Positions 16,289 through 23,794 of a DNA stretch of 64,000 nucleotides are shown in pieces; the stretch's first letter is position 1, and each line of letters starts with the position of its first letter. Source of the stretch: JBHEBG01 sp046557915. GTDB lineage: Bacteria; Bacteroidota; Bacteroidia; Flavobacteriales; Flavobacteriaceae. Location: positions 248,001 through 312,000 of the forward strand of contig NZ_JBHEBG010000001.1 of NCBI RefSeq assembly GCF_046557915.1. The letters are read 5' to 3'. A program made the position numbers and the translations under genes. Under the pieces are notes generated by a model. The model ran no database searches and was not told the DNA's origin. It saw only the letters and a list, made by a program, of their open reading frames with translations.

Positions 16289-17173
16289 CTATGTATTTGC
16301 TAACAGTACTTTCCAAGCGGAGAGTACTTCATTATTAAGTAAATATTCTTGTGCCAATCTATGTAATTGTTCTTCATCATCCGCGCTTACGACTGTCTTT
16401 ATGGCCACTGAAGACATTACAAATTTCTTTATTTCCTCTAAAGAAGGTATGCTTTCCACATTTCCGAGCATGCCCAGATCATTTCCTGTAAGCACTTTGC
16501 TAAGCCTAATATTTGCGGGAATACTCTCCACGCCTATTCCTTTTGAGGTTAAAGGTTTTGGAACTTCGAACATGCCTTTATTGGCTCTACTGTACCAATT
16601 ACCTCCCATACGCGCAACCAAATCTATTTTATACTGATCTATTGCCCCTTTTGAGTTTAGTACCGATTCGGAAACATGAATTTTTAACACTTCTGAAAAA
16701 ATAAGATTGCCGGCACCTCCTTCTTTCCCCAGGGCTTCTACTTTTGTGACCTTGCATTCAAACTGTACCGGTGATTCTGCAACCCTATGTGGTTTAACCA
16801 TATCTGACTTCAACATGGTAAGCCCGGCCTTTATAAATTCGTTCTCCCCTTTTGCATATTCTGTGCTTGCCAAGGACATCTGCTGTACAATGTCATAATT
16901 TACCACATTTATTACTACCTCCTTGGTCTTTAGTACATTTTCCAAGCTATGTTTTACCGTGTTATTTCGTACTCTTCGCGCTGGCGAAAAGATCATCACT
17001 GGCGGATTTGCACTAAAAACATTAAAAAAGCTGAAGGGAGACAAATTGGGTCTTCCATGCTCATCCATAGTACTCGCAAAAGCTATGGGTCTAGGTGCTA
17101 TAGCCCCCAAAAGATAGCCGTGCAACTGTGCAGTGGAAACCTCTGAAGGAAGAATGGAAATCATTTTGGCCAT
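16289..17173 (-). CDS. Flavin reductase-like (FMN-binding split barrel) protein
   Basis: The product belongs to the flavin reductase/DUF447-type FMN-binding split-barrel group, with LLGAIAPRPIAFASTMDEHGRPNLSPFSFFNVFSANPPVMIFSP as the conserved FMN-binding core near the N-terminus. The start is set at ATG 17173 (MAKMISILP); ATG 17164 is also possible and the longest reading would use a TTG. Such enzymes reduce flavin with NAD(P)H or act as oxidoreductases; the substrate is unknown. It is followed after 3 bp by the DUF3127 gene, probably one transcript. Confidence 0.82.
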   Translation of the reverse strand: MAKMISILPSEVSTAQLHGYLLGAIAPRPIAFASTMDEHGRPNLSPFSFFNVFSANPPVMIFSPARRVRNNTVKHSLENVLKTKEVVINVVNYDIVQQMSLASTEYAKGENEFIKAGLTMLKSDMVKPHRVAESPVQFECKVTKVEALGKEGGAGNLIFSEVLKIHVSESVLNSKGAIDQYKIDLVARMGGNWYSRANKGMFEVPKPLTSKGIGVESIPANIRLSKVLTGNDLGMLGNVESIPSLEEIKKFVMSSVAIKTVVSADDEEQLHRLAQEYLLNNEVLSAWKVLLANT

Positions 17174-17281
17174 AAGGTACAAAGGTACGTAAATTGTATA
17201 CTATTTGAAATAATAAGGAGAGCTCCAAATGCGCTATGTTTTATCAATTTGCGCTATATTTAGACATAATAAACGGTTAGG

Positions 17282-18430
17282 ATGGTAATTAATCCCAAAA
17301 AGAAAACGGCCAACATCATTCTCTTGGTGTCTTCTTTCATTATTGTTAGTCTAATCTTATGGAACACCAACAGTTTTTTTAAAAAATTTAAGGAAGAGGA
17401 GCGCCTTAAAATGGAGATTTGGGCCACTGCACAATCAGAACTGTTACAATCTTCAGAAGATCGGGATTTGGGTAACCTCCATGTAAAGATTTTTCAGAAC
17501 AACACCTCTACACCAATGATATTGGTAAACAAGGATGGTTCCATTAAAATAAACAACATGCCAGATAATACCCCAGAGGATACTGTTTTTCTAAGAAAAA
17601 GGATCAAAAGATTTGGGGCAGAGAATACTCCGGTTTCCATAGACTATAACGGAGAGCATTTGGCTACGCTCTATTACGGAAATTCCGAGGTGTTGAACAA
17701 ACTAAAATATTATCCCATTGCCTTGCTACTTATTATTTTCTTGTTTGGTGCGGTCATATTCTTTTTCTTCAAGACAAATAAGGCTTCTGAACAGAATAAA
17801 CTCTGGGCTGGGATGGCCAAGGAAACTGCACATCAGATAGGTACCCCGTTAACATCTTTACTAGGTTGGAACGAATTGCTAAAGAGTGAAAAGATCAATC
17901 CGGAAATTACAAAGGAGATAGAAAAAGACATTTCGCGTTTAGAGACCATTACGGAACGTTTTTCTAAAATAGGGTCTTCCCCAAAATTGGACAGTCGAGA
18001 TATTGTTGGGGAAACGCATCAAGCATATGAATATCTTAAGCTAAGAAGTTCCAAGTTGGTTAGCTTTTCCTTTGATTCCAAGGTCGATGAGTTACCTGTT
18101 CTATTAAATCCGTCCTTATACAATTGGACCATTGAAAACTTGGTGAAAAATGGAATTGATGCCATGCGTGGTAAAGGAAATATTGCCATCGAGATCAATC
18201 CTAGCGGAAATTACGTAAATATTACGGTATCCGATACGGGCCATGGAATTCCAAAGAGCGATTTCCAAACGATTTTTAATCCGGGTTTCACCTCTAAGAA
18301 GAGGGGATGGGGATTAGGATTGTCTTTGGTAAAAAGGATTGTTGAAGAATACCATGATGGTAAAATAAAAGTGCTTTCTTCCAACAAAGGGGGCACTGTA
18401 ATGCAAATATCCCTAAAGGTAAATACGTAG
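17282..18430 (+). CDS. Orphan sensor histidine kinase
   Basis: The 382-residue kinase has two transmembrane helices (about 11-27 and 144-163) flanking a 115-residue periplasmic sensor, then a dimerisation/phosphotransfer helix with ETAHQIGTPLTSLLGWNELL (phosphoacceptor about H184) and a complete HATPase domain (NLVKNGIDAM, DTGHGIPKSD, GWGLGLSL). The H-box with 'HQIGTP' rather than 'HELRTP' is the variant common in Bacteroidota. No response regulator is adjacent. It is followed 2 bp later by a zinc-ribbon membrane protein gene. Confidence 0.92.
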   Translation: MVINPKKKTANIILLVSSFIIVSLILWNTNSFFKKFKEEERLKMEIWATAQSELLQSSEDRDLGNLHVKIFQNNTSTPMILVNKDGSIKINNMPDNTPEDTVFLRKRIKRFGAENTPVSIDYNGEHLATLYYGNSEVLNKLKYYPIALLLIIFLFGAVIFFFFKTNKASEQNKLWAGMAKETAHQIGTPLTSLLGWNELLKSEKINPEITKEIEKDISRLETITERFSKIGSSPKLDSRDIVGETHQAYEYLKLRSSKLVSFSFDSKVDELPVLLNPSLYNWTIENLVKNGIDAMRGKGNIAIEINPSGNYVNITVSDTGHGIPKSDFQTIFNPGFTSKKRGWGLGLSLVKRIVEEYHDGKIKVLSSNKGGTVMQISLKVNT

Positions 18431-18432
18431 TT

Positions 18433-18789
18433 ATGTCCAAGGAAAAATTAGAGGTAATAAAAGAAGCTGACCTTACCAACAACTGCCCCGAATGCTTTAA
18501 CCAAGAATTGAAGCTCACTTTCTATCAAAAGCATAAATATAGTCGGCTATTCCATAGAACTACCGGGGAAGTATCCAACGCCATTACTTGCAAAAAATGT
18601 AGCTCTACCATCTATCCGGTAAATTGGACCCAGGACATTGAGCGTGTTTTTGATTATTATCAGAAGATGGCCCATCCCGAAAAAAAATCACTAAAATTTA
18701 AACCGCTTTTCTATGCGCTGGTACTGTTGCTAATAGCTCTAGTAGCAAGTAGTGCATATCTTTATTTGGAGGGGGTTATTCAATTTTAG
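18433..18789 (+). CDS. Zinc-ribbon protein with C-terminal membrane anchor, function unknown
   Basis: The 118-residue protein carries CPEC at about 18-21 and CKKC at about 53-56, a classic four-cysteine zinc ribbon, and a single C-terminal transmembrane helix (about 92-112, FYALVLLLIALVASSAYLYL). This tail-anchored layout puts the ribbon in the cytosol. It is tightly linked to the histidine kinase gene (2-bp gap) and could modulate it. Its end overlaps the convergent HIT gene by 14 bp. Confidence 0.65.
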   Translation: MSKEKLEVIKEADLTNNCPECFNQELKLTFYQKHKYSRLFHRTTGEVSNAITCKKCSSTIYPVNWTQDIERVFDYYQKMAHPEKKSLKFKPLFYALVLLLIALVASSAYLYLEGVIQF

Positions 18790-19168
18790 TCCTTATTTTT
18801 TCCGCAATCTCCTTAAACTCGTCCGCACTAAGGGATACCTTATGCTGAAAGCTTGCATCCTTCATATCGTTCAAAGGAATTAGATGAACGTGCACATGGG
18901 GAACTTCCAAACCAATAACCGTTATACCAACCCGTTTGCAATCTACCGTTGCTTCAATGGCTTTGCCTACTTTTCTTGCAAAGGCCATTAAGCCCAAATA
19001 AGCGCTTTGGTCCAAATCCAAAATTTTATCCACTTCTTTTTTTGAAACACATAGGGTATGTCCTTTGGCATTTGGGTTAATATCCAAAAACGCAAAATTT
19101 TCCTCGTCCTCGGCTATTTTATAACAGGGGATTTCCCCATTTATAATTTTGGTGAATATGCTTGCCAT
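18776..19168 (-). CDS. HIT-family nucleotide hydrolase/transferase
   Basis: A 130-residue HIT protein with the active-site triad in GLEVPHVHVHLIPL (HxHxH) and the N-terminal SIFTKIINGEIPCYKIAEDEENFAFLDI segment of the HINT branch. Such enzymes cleave purine nucleoside phosphoramidates or dinucleoside polyphosphates; the exact substrate cannot be told. It is downstream of greA on the same strand, with a terminator between them, so it is probably transcribed separately. Confidence 0.92.
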   Translation of the reverse strand: MASIFTKIINGEIPCYKIAEDEENFAFLDINPNAKGHTLCVSKKEVDKILDLDQSAYLGLMAFARKVGKAIEATVDCKRVGITVIGLEVPHVHVHLIPLNDMKDASFQHKVSLSADEFKEIAEKIRTKIE

Positions 19169-19197
19169 AGTGGTTTGGTTTAGGCTGATACAAAAAA

Positions 19198-19218
19198 TCC
19201 TGTCAAAGTTTGACAGGA
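19198..19218 (-). terminator. Rho-independent terminator of greA
   Basis: TCCTGTCAA (19198-19206) pairs with TTGACAGGA (19210-19218) with a 3-base loop, and on the minus strand the stem is followed by a run of six U (complement of AAAAAA at 19192-19197). It lies 25 bp after the greA stop. Confidence 0.85.
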
Positions 19219-19242
19219 CTAAATATAAAGATTTAAGTGTTT

Positions 19243-19719
19243 CTAAGACCTAGTAATCTTCAAAATATCGAATTTCAGTACCCCATTCGGTACTTTTATC
19301 TCTGCCACATCGCCAACTTCTTTCCCCAAAAGTCCTTTACCTATAGGTGAAGTCACAGATATTTTCCCGGATTTAAGATCGGCCTCGCTTTCGGCCACCA
19401 AAGTATATGACATTTCCATACCATTTGTTTGGTTCCTAAGCTTTACGGTAGATAAAACAAGCACCTTTGAAGTATCTAATTGAGATTCGTCTATTAGTCT
19501 TGCATTGGCCAATGTTTCCTCTAATTTGGAAATTTTCAACTCTAATAGACCTTGGGCCTCCTTGGCCGCATCGTATTCCGCGTTTTCGGACAAATCTCCC
19601 TTATCCCTGGCCTCTGCAATAGCTTGTGACGCTTTTGGGCGTTCTACATCCTTAAGCTGGTTTAGCTCTTCCCGTAAATTTTTTAACCCCTCCGCCGTAT
19701 AGTAAGATACGTTACTCAT
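19243..19719 (-). CDS. greA: Transcription elongation factor GreA
   Basis: GreA rescues backtracked RNA polymerase by stimulating transcript cleavage. The 158-residue protein has the N-terminal coiled coil with the acidic tip DKGDLSENAEYDAAKEAQ (the Asp/Glu pair that coordinates catalytic Mg2+) and the C-terminal FKBP-like domain (ISVTSPIGKGLLGKEVGDVAEIKVP). Length is typical. It is followed by a clear terminator. Confidence 0.97.
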   Translation of the reverse strand: MSNVSYYTAEGLKNLREELNQLKDVERPKASQAIAEARDKGDLSENAEYDAAKEAQGLLELKISKLEETLANARLIDESQLDTSKVLVLSTVKLRNQTNGMEMSYTLVAESEADLKSGKISVTSPIGKGLLGKEVGDVAEIKVPNGVLKFDILKITRS

Positions 19720-19854
19720 ATCGTCATCGTTTAATAAATAGGAAAATCCCCTACTTGGACCATGCGTAGCATAGGTTTTTTAGCGAGGATTTAACGCAAA
19801 TATACATATTTTTTGTTCACTTTTGTCTAACATCTTCTTAAATACAAAGGGTTT

Positions 19855-20292
19855 ATGCGGCATTTATTGGGTTTCATTTTTATTGTTTTGATCTTTTCCT
19901 GCAACGGTGATCGATCAGAAAGAAACCCCTTTCTACAAGAAATCGGTTTTCGTTTTGACCTTAATTTAAATCTTCCAGAATATAGCCCGCTTACCAATAC
20001 CGGCAACGCAATTTACGTGGACAATGTAGGGGTAGGCACCCGAGGCGCCTTTGTAATAAATATAGGTTTCAACCAATTTAGGGTCTTTGAGGCAAGTTGC
20101 CCAAACCATGCCCCAAATTCTTGTTCTACAACGGAACTAAGTGGGCAAACGGCCATCTGTTCCTGTGAAGATTATGAGTACAGCTTATTTACGGGCCAAC
20201 TCCTAAACAAACCCGAAGGGGAAGGCCGTTTTTATGATATGTTGGAATACCGTGCCACTATTAGTGGAAACGTGGTTACCATTTCCAACTAA
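19855..20292 (+). CDS. Rieske-fold-like lipoprotein lacking metal ligands
   Basis: The 145-residue product has a lipoprotein signal (LIFSC, Cys about 16). The mature part runs FRVFEASCPNHAPNSC... then AICSCEDYEYSLFTGQLLNKPEGEGRFYDMLEY, which follows the outline of a Rieske domain (CxH ... CxxH, then the FDL-x-TG-x-LxGP loop). However the second box reads CSCEDYEY, with Glu where His is needed, and the first reads CPNH, so a normal 2Fe-2S centre is unlikely. The cysteines could instead form disulfides in the periplasm. Confidence 0.65.
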   Translation: MRHLLGFIFIVLIFSCNGDRSERNPFLQEIGFRFDLNLNLPEYSPLTNTGNAIYVDNVGVGTRGAFVINIGFNQFRVFEASCPNHAPNSCSTTELSGQTAICSCEDYEYSLFTGQLLNKPEGEGRFYDMLEYRATISGNVVTISN

Positions 20293-20328
20293 GATTGATC
20301 AAACCAAATTCTTTTAAATACATTAAGC

Positions 20329-21315
20329 ATGAATTATAGACGGCTTGGAAAAACTGGTTTTAACGTTTCGGAAGTATCTTTGGGCACCTGGCAGGTAGGT
20401 GGCACTTGGGGTTCAGGATTTGATGATAATACTGCCGAAAAAATACTCAACGAGGCCATAGATAGCGGTATCAACTTTATAGATACAGCCGATGTATATG
20501 AAGCCGGTGCCAGTGAGGCAGCCGTTGGCAGGGTTATTAGAAGTAGAAAAGAGAACGTTTATCTTGCCACTAAGTGCGGGAGACAAATTAATCCCCACAT
20601 CAATGAGAATTACACCCCAAAGGTACTTCGTACATTTGTTGAGGACAGTCTTAGAAATACCGGCTTAGAACGGTTAGACCTTATTCAACTGCATTGCCCA
20701 CCTACTGAAGTATATTACCGCCCGGAAATATTTGAACTCTTTGATCGTCTAAAGGACGAAGGAAAGATTGCAAATTTGGGTATTAGTGTGGAGAAGGTGG
20801 AAGAAGCTCTAAAAGGGATAGCGTTCCCAAATGTTACGACCGTGCAGATCATTTTTAATATGTTTCGGCAGCGACCTTGTGAACTATTTTTCCAAGAAGC
20901 ACAAAACAGGGATGTAGGAATAATTGTTAGGGTTCCCCTGGCTAGCGGATTGCTTAGCGGAAAATTTACCAAGGATACCATTTTTGATAAACAAGACCAT
21001 CGTTTTTTTAATAGGGATGGCGCAGGGTTCGATAAAGGCGAAACCTTTTCCGGAGTGCCTTATGATGTAGGCTTGCAAGCTGTGGAACAGCTAAGGACTA
21101 TCTTTCCCAACAGCCAAAACCTAGCACCCATTGCCTTGCGCTGGATACTAGATTTTGATGAAGTTGGATGTATAATTCCGGGTGCATCCAAATTAGATCA
21201 TTTGAAATCCAATGTGCTGGCCTCTGATCATATTTCTTTGACCGAAGAGCAACAAAAAGCCGTAGATCGTATTTACGGAACACTTATAAAACCAGAAGTG
21301 CATCATTTGTGGTAA
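20329..21315 (+). CDS. Aldo/keto reductase
   Basis: A 328-residue (beta/alpha)8 oxidoreductase. Visible catalytic tetrad segments are FIDTADVYEAG (Asp and Tyr), LATKCGRQ (Lys) and LIQLHCPP (His); the NADPH-binding end has IPGASKLDHLKSN. It belongs to the AKR group annotated as general stress-type aldo/keto reductases. The substrate is not predictable. It converges on the TonB receptor gene, with 4 bp between them. Confidence 0.93.
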   Translation: MNYRRLGKTGFNVSEVSLGTWQVGGTWGSGFDDNTAEKILNEAIDSGINFIDTADVYEAGASEAAVGRVIRSRKENVYLATKCGRQINPHINENYTPKVLRTFVEDSLRNTGLERLDLIQLHCPPTEVYYRPEIFELFDRLKDEGKIANLGISVEKVEEALKGIAFPNVTTVQIIFNMFRQRPCELFFQEAQNRDVGIIVRVPLASGLLSGKFTKDTIFDKQDHRFFNRDGAGFDKGETFSGVPYDVGLQAVEQLRTIFPNSQNLAPIALRWILDFDEVGCIIPGASKLDHLKSNVLASDHISLTEEQQKAVDRIYGTLIKPEVHHLW

Positions 21316-21319
21316 CCTG

Positions 21320-23491
21320 TTAAAACCTTAAGGTGGCCCCCATAAGGAAATTGGTACCCGCCTGCGGATAAAAACCCGCTCCTTCAACAGTGGTGATGTC
21401 TCCGGTACCGGAAGCCTCATCAAATGTGAAGAAGAAGCCATTGGATTCATAGAGCGAATTAAACACATTGTTGATTAAACCAGATAGCGTAATGCTTCTA
21501 ATAAAGGAATCGGTGGTGATTACATATTGTACGTTGAAATCGGTCTGGGAATATGCATCCAAAACCGAACTTTCGGCATCTATATTGCCCATATATTGTT
21601 TTCCAACATATTTGGTCAATACCGAAAGTTGAAGATTTTCTTTTGGCATATAGGTAAACATATTGCCAACAATTACGTTAGGGGAAAACGAAATATTTGT
21701 ATCTCCCAGATTCTCCAAGACCCCATCGCGCTGAAACAAGAAATCTTTATTCTTGTTGGTGCTTAGCGCTATGTTAGGTTGTATTTTAAAATGATCTCCC
21801 AAATTTAGGTTAGCATCTACTTCTAGCCCCAGACGATAACTATCTCCCACATTGGCTCGTAACGGAGCACCAACATCGTTGAGCTCTCCGGTGAGTACCA
21901 ACTGATCTTTGTACCCCATATAATATAGGTTTGTATTTACTTGTACATTGGGCGTTACATAGCGCCAACCAAGCTCAAAATCGTTTAACTTTTCGGGCTT
22001 TGGGTTTCCATTTTCATAGTCGTTTCGGTTGGGTTCCCTGTTGGCTATGGCAAAAGAAAAGTAGAAATTATTGTTGGTATTCATATCATAAGTAATACCA
22101 GCCTTAGGATTAAAGAAGTTAAAGGTATCATCTACCAAGCCTGTATCTTCCCCATTTGCCCTATATCCTACTGTTCTGTATTGTAGATCACCATATATAC
22201 TCCAATGCTTGTCTAATTTGTAATTGGCCTTGGTAAAAAGGTTAAGATCGGTCTTTGTGGAATTATCCTCGTAATACCTGTCCCTTATATTGGAATCCCC
22301 GGCAAATCTGGCCCAGACTATTTCTCCAAAATGGTCTCCTTCATATTTGTTCCATCCTCCACCAAAAATTAAATCTACCATGCTATCCGTATAGTTGCCA
22401 GAAAACGTAGTACCGTAGAAATCATTGTCTAACCAGCGCCTCCTTATGACGTCGGTAGTATTTACCAGCTCGCCATTTACGTTTAATGGTTCAAAACCAT
22501 AGGTGCCAAAGTCATCATCTTCCCTAAATTGCTCAAAAAACCCTCGTCCATGGGTATAGTGTAATGCAATATTGGTGCTCCAGGTATCGGATACCTGTTC
22601 GTTCCAATGCAACTGAAAATGGTCTTGCTTGTAATTATCTACCTGATTATCATGAAATTGCGTGTTTCCGTTCTCGTCGGTATATATCCCTGCCGGGTTA
22701 AAGGTTCTATCGGCCGCAAGCACCTCGGCATCTACTCCAAACCAAGATTGATATGTAACCTCATGTCCCCCAAATAATAAGGCCTTTATCAATGTATTGT
22801 CGTCCACATAGGAACCCTGTAAGAAATAGGAGTCTAGTTCCGAAGAAGCCCTGTCTATATAACCATCCGAGGTTATTCTGGACAATCGTCCGGAAATCTC
22901 AATATGGTCGTTCAACAACCCAGAACTAAACCTAATGTTATTCCTAAGGGTATTAAAACTCCCTACTGAAGAAGAAATCTCCCCAAATGGTTCTTGTTCT
23001 ACTTTGGTGGTCAAAAGATTTAAACTGGCCCCAAAAGCAGCTGTTCCGTTTGTAGAGGTCCCAACCCCACGTTGCAGCTGCAAGCTTTCGGTAGAAGATG
23101 CAAAATCGGGCATATTAACCCAAAAAGTGCCATGTGATTCGGCATCGTTATAAGGAATACCATTGATGGTTACATTTACCCTGGTGGCGTCGCTTCCCCT
23201 TACTCGGATTCCTGTATAACCTACACCTGCACCAGCATCGGAGGTAGAAACCACGGATGGCAAAAAATTAAGGAGCACAGGAATATCCTGTCCTAGGTTA
23301 CGAGATTGAATCTGTTCCTTTTTTACATCGGTAAAGGTAACTGGTGATGTCTTGGTGACACGCACAGCGGATACCAGTACCTCATCCAGTACAATCTTTT
23401 TACCCACTAAAGAATCATTGGGTTGTTCTTGGGCGTTTACCGCGCCCGCAGTTAGGCCAAAAAGAGCCATTTTTTTGAATATAGTTTTCAT
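21320..23491 (-). CDS. TonB-dependent receptor, probably for thiamine
   Basis: The 723-residue protein has a signal peptide (about 1-20, ending AVNAQ), an N-terminal plug domain (about 45-160: LPSVVSTSDAGAGVGYTGIRVRGSDATRVNVTINGIP) and a 22-strand barrel ending in a typical C-terminal aromatic strand (NFLMGATLRF). A TPP riboswitch lies in its leader, which in Bacteroidota marks outer membrane thiamine receptors. It has no partner gene; its neighbour is convergent. The thiamine substrate is inferred from the riboswitch, not from the protein itself. Confidence 0.88.
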   Translation of the reverse strand: MKTIFKKMALFGLTAGAVNAQEQPNDSLVGKKIVLDEVLVSAVRVTKTSPVTFTDVKKEQIQSRNLGQDIPVLLNFLPSVVSTSDAGAGVGYTGIRVRGSDATRVNVTINGIPYNDAESHGTFWVNMPDFASSTESLQLQRGVGTSTNGTAAFGASLNLLTTKVEQEPFGEISSSVGSFNTLRNNIRFSSGLLNDHIEISGRLSRITSDGYIDRASSELDSYFLQGSYVDDNTLIKALLFGGHEVTYQSWFGVDAEVLAADRTFNPAGIYTDENGNTQFHDNQVDNYKQDHFQLHWNEQVSDTWSTNIALHYTHGRGFFEQFREDDDFGTYGFEPLNVNGELVNTTDVIRRRWLDNDFYGTTFSGNYTDSMVDLIFGGGWNKYEGDHFGEIVWARFAGDSNIRDRYYEDNSTKTDLNLFTKANYKLDKHWSIYGDLQYRTVGYRANGEDTGLVDDTFNFFNPKAGITYDMNTNNNFYFSFAIANREPNRNDYENGNPKPEKLNDFELGWRYVTPNVQVNTNLYYMGYKDQLVLTGELNDVGAPLRANVGDSYRLGLEVDANLNLGDHFKIQPNIALSTNKNKDFLFQRDGVLENLGDTNISFSPNVIVGNMFTYMPKENLQLSVLTKYVGKQYMGNIDAESSVLDAYSQTDFNVQYVITTDSFIRSITLSGLINNVFNSLYESNGFFFTFDEASGTGDITTVEGAGFYPQAGTNFLMGATLRF

Positions 23492-23574
23492 TCGTAAAGA
23501 TTATCTACGAATAAAAGGGGCTATTATTCTTGTTAAACTTGATTTTTTGTTTCCTCGGAAACGTTGGAAATTCC

Positions 23575-23672
23575 TAATGGTGACTTGCGTCATCCCTTGG
23601 CAGCATTACCCGCCCAGGTTCATTGGGTATAATCTCAGCCCGCTTTTAAGCAAGCACCCCTTTGAGATGGCG
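23575..23672 (-). ncRNA. TPP riboswitch (THI element) upstream of the TonB-dependent receptor
   Basis: Read on the minus strand, the leader contains the conserved TPP-aptamer blocks in order: GGGGTGC near 23660, GGCTGAGATTATACCC, then GAACCTG, GGGTAATGCTGCCAAGGGA, and a closing GTGAC-type stem near 23580. These are the pyrimidine-sensor (CTGAGA) and diphosphate-sensor loops of the THI box. It lies about 85 nt before the receptor ATG (23491). When TPP is abundant the receptor should be repressed. No obvious terminator follows the aptamer, so translation control is the likelier mode. Confidence 0.92.
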
Positions 23673-23794
23673 CAAAGTTACCGCGCCACTTTCTTATTTC
23701 ATAACAAAATGTAATAAATAATTAACCTTATCAAATAAACCCTAGGGCCATCGACTACGTAGATATAGTAAGCCCCCTTATTGCAATACCTATA

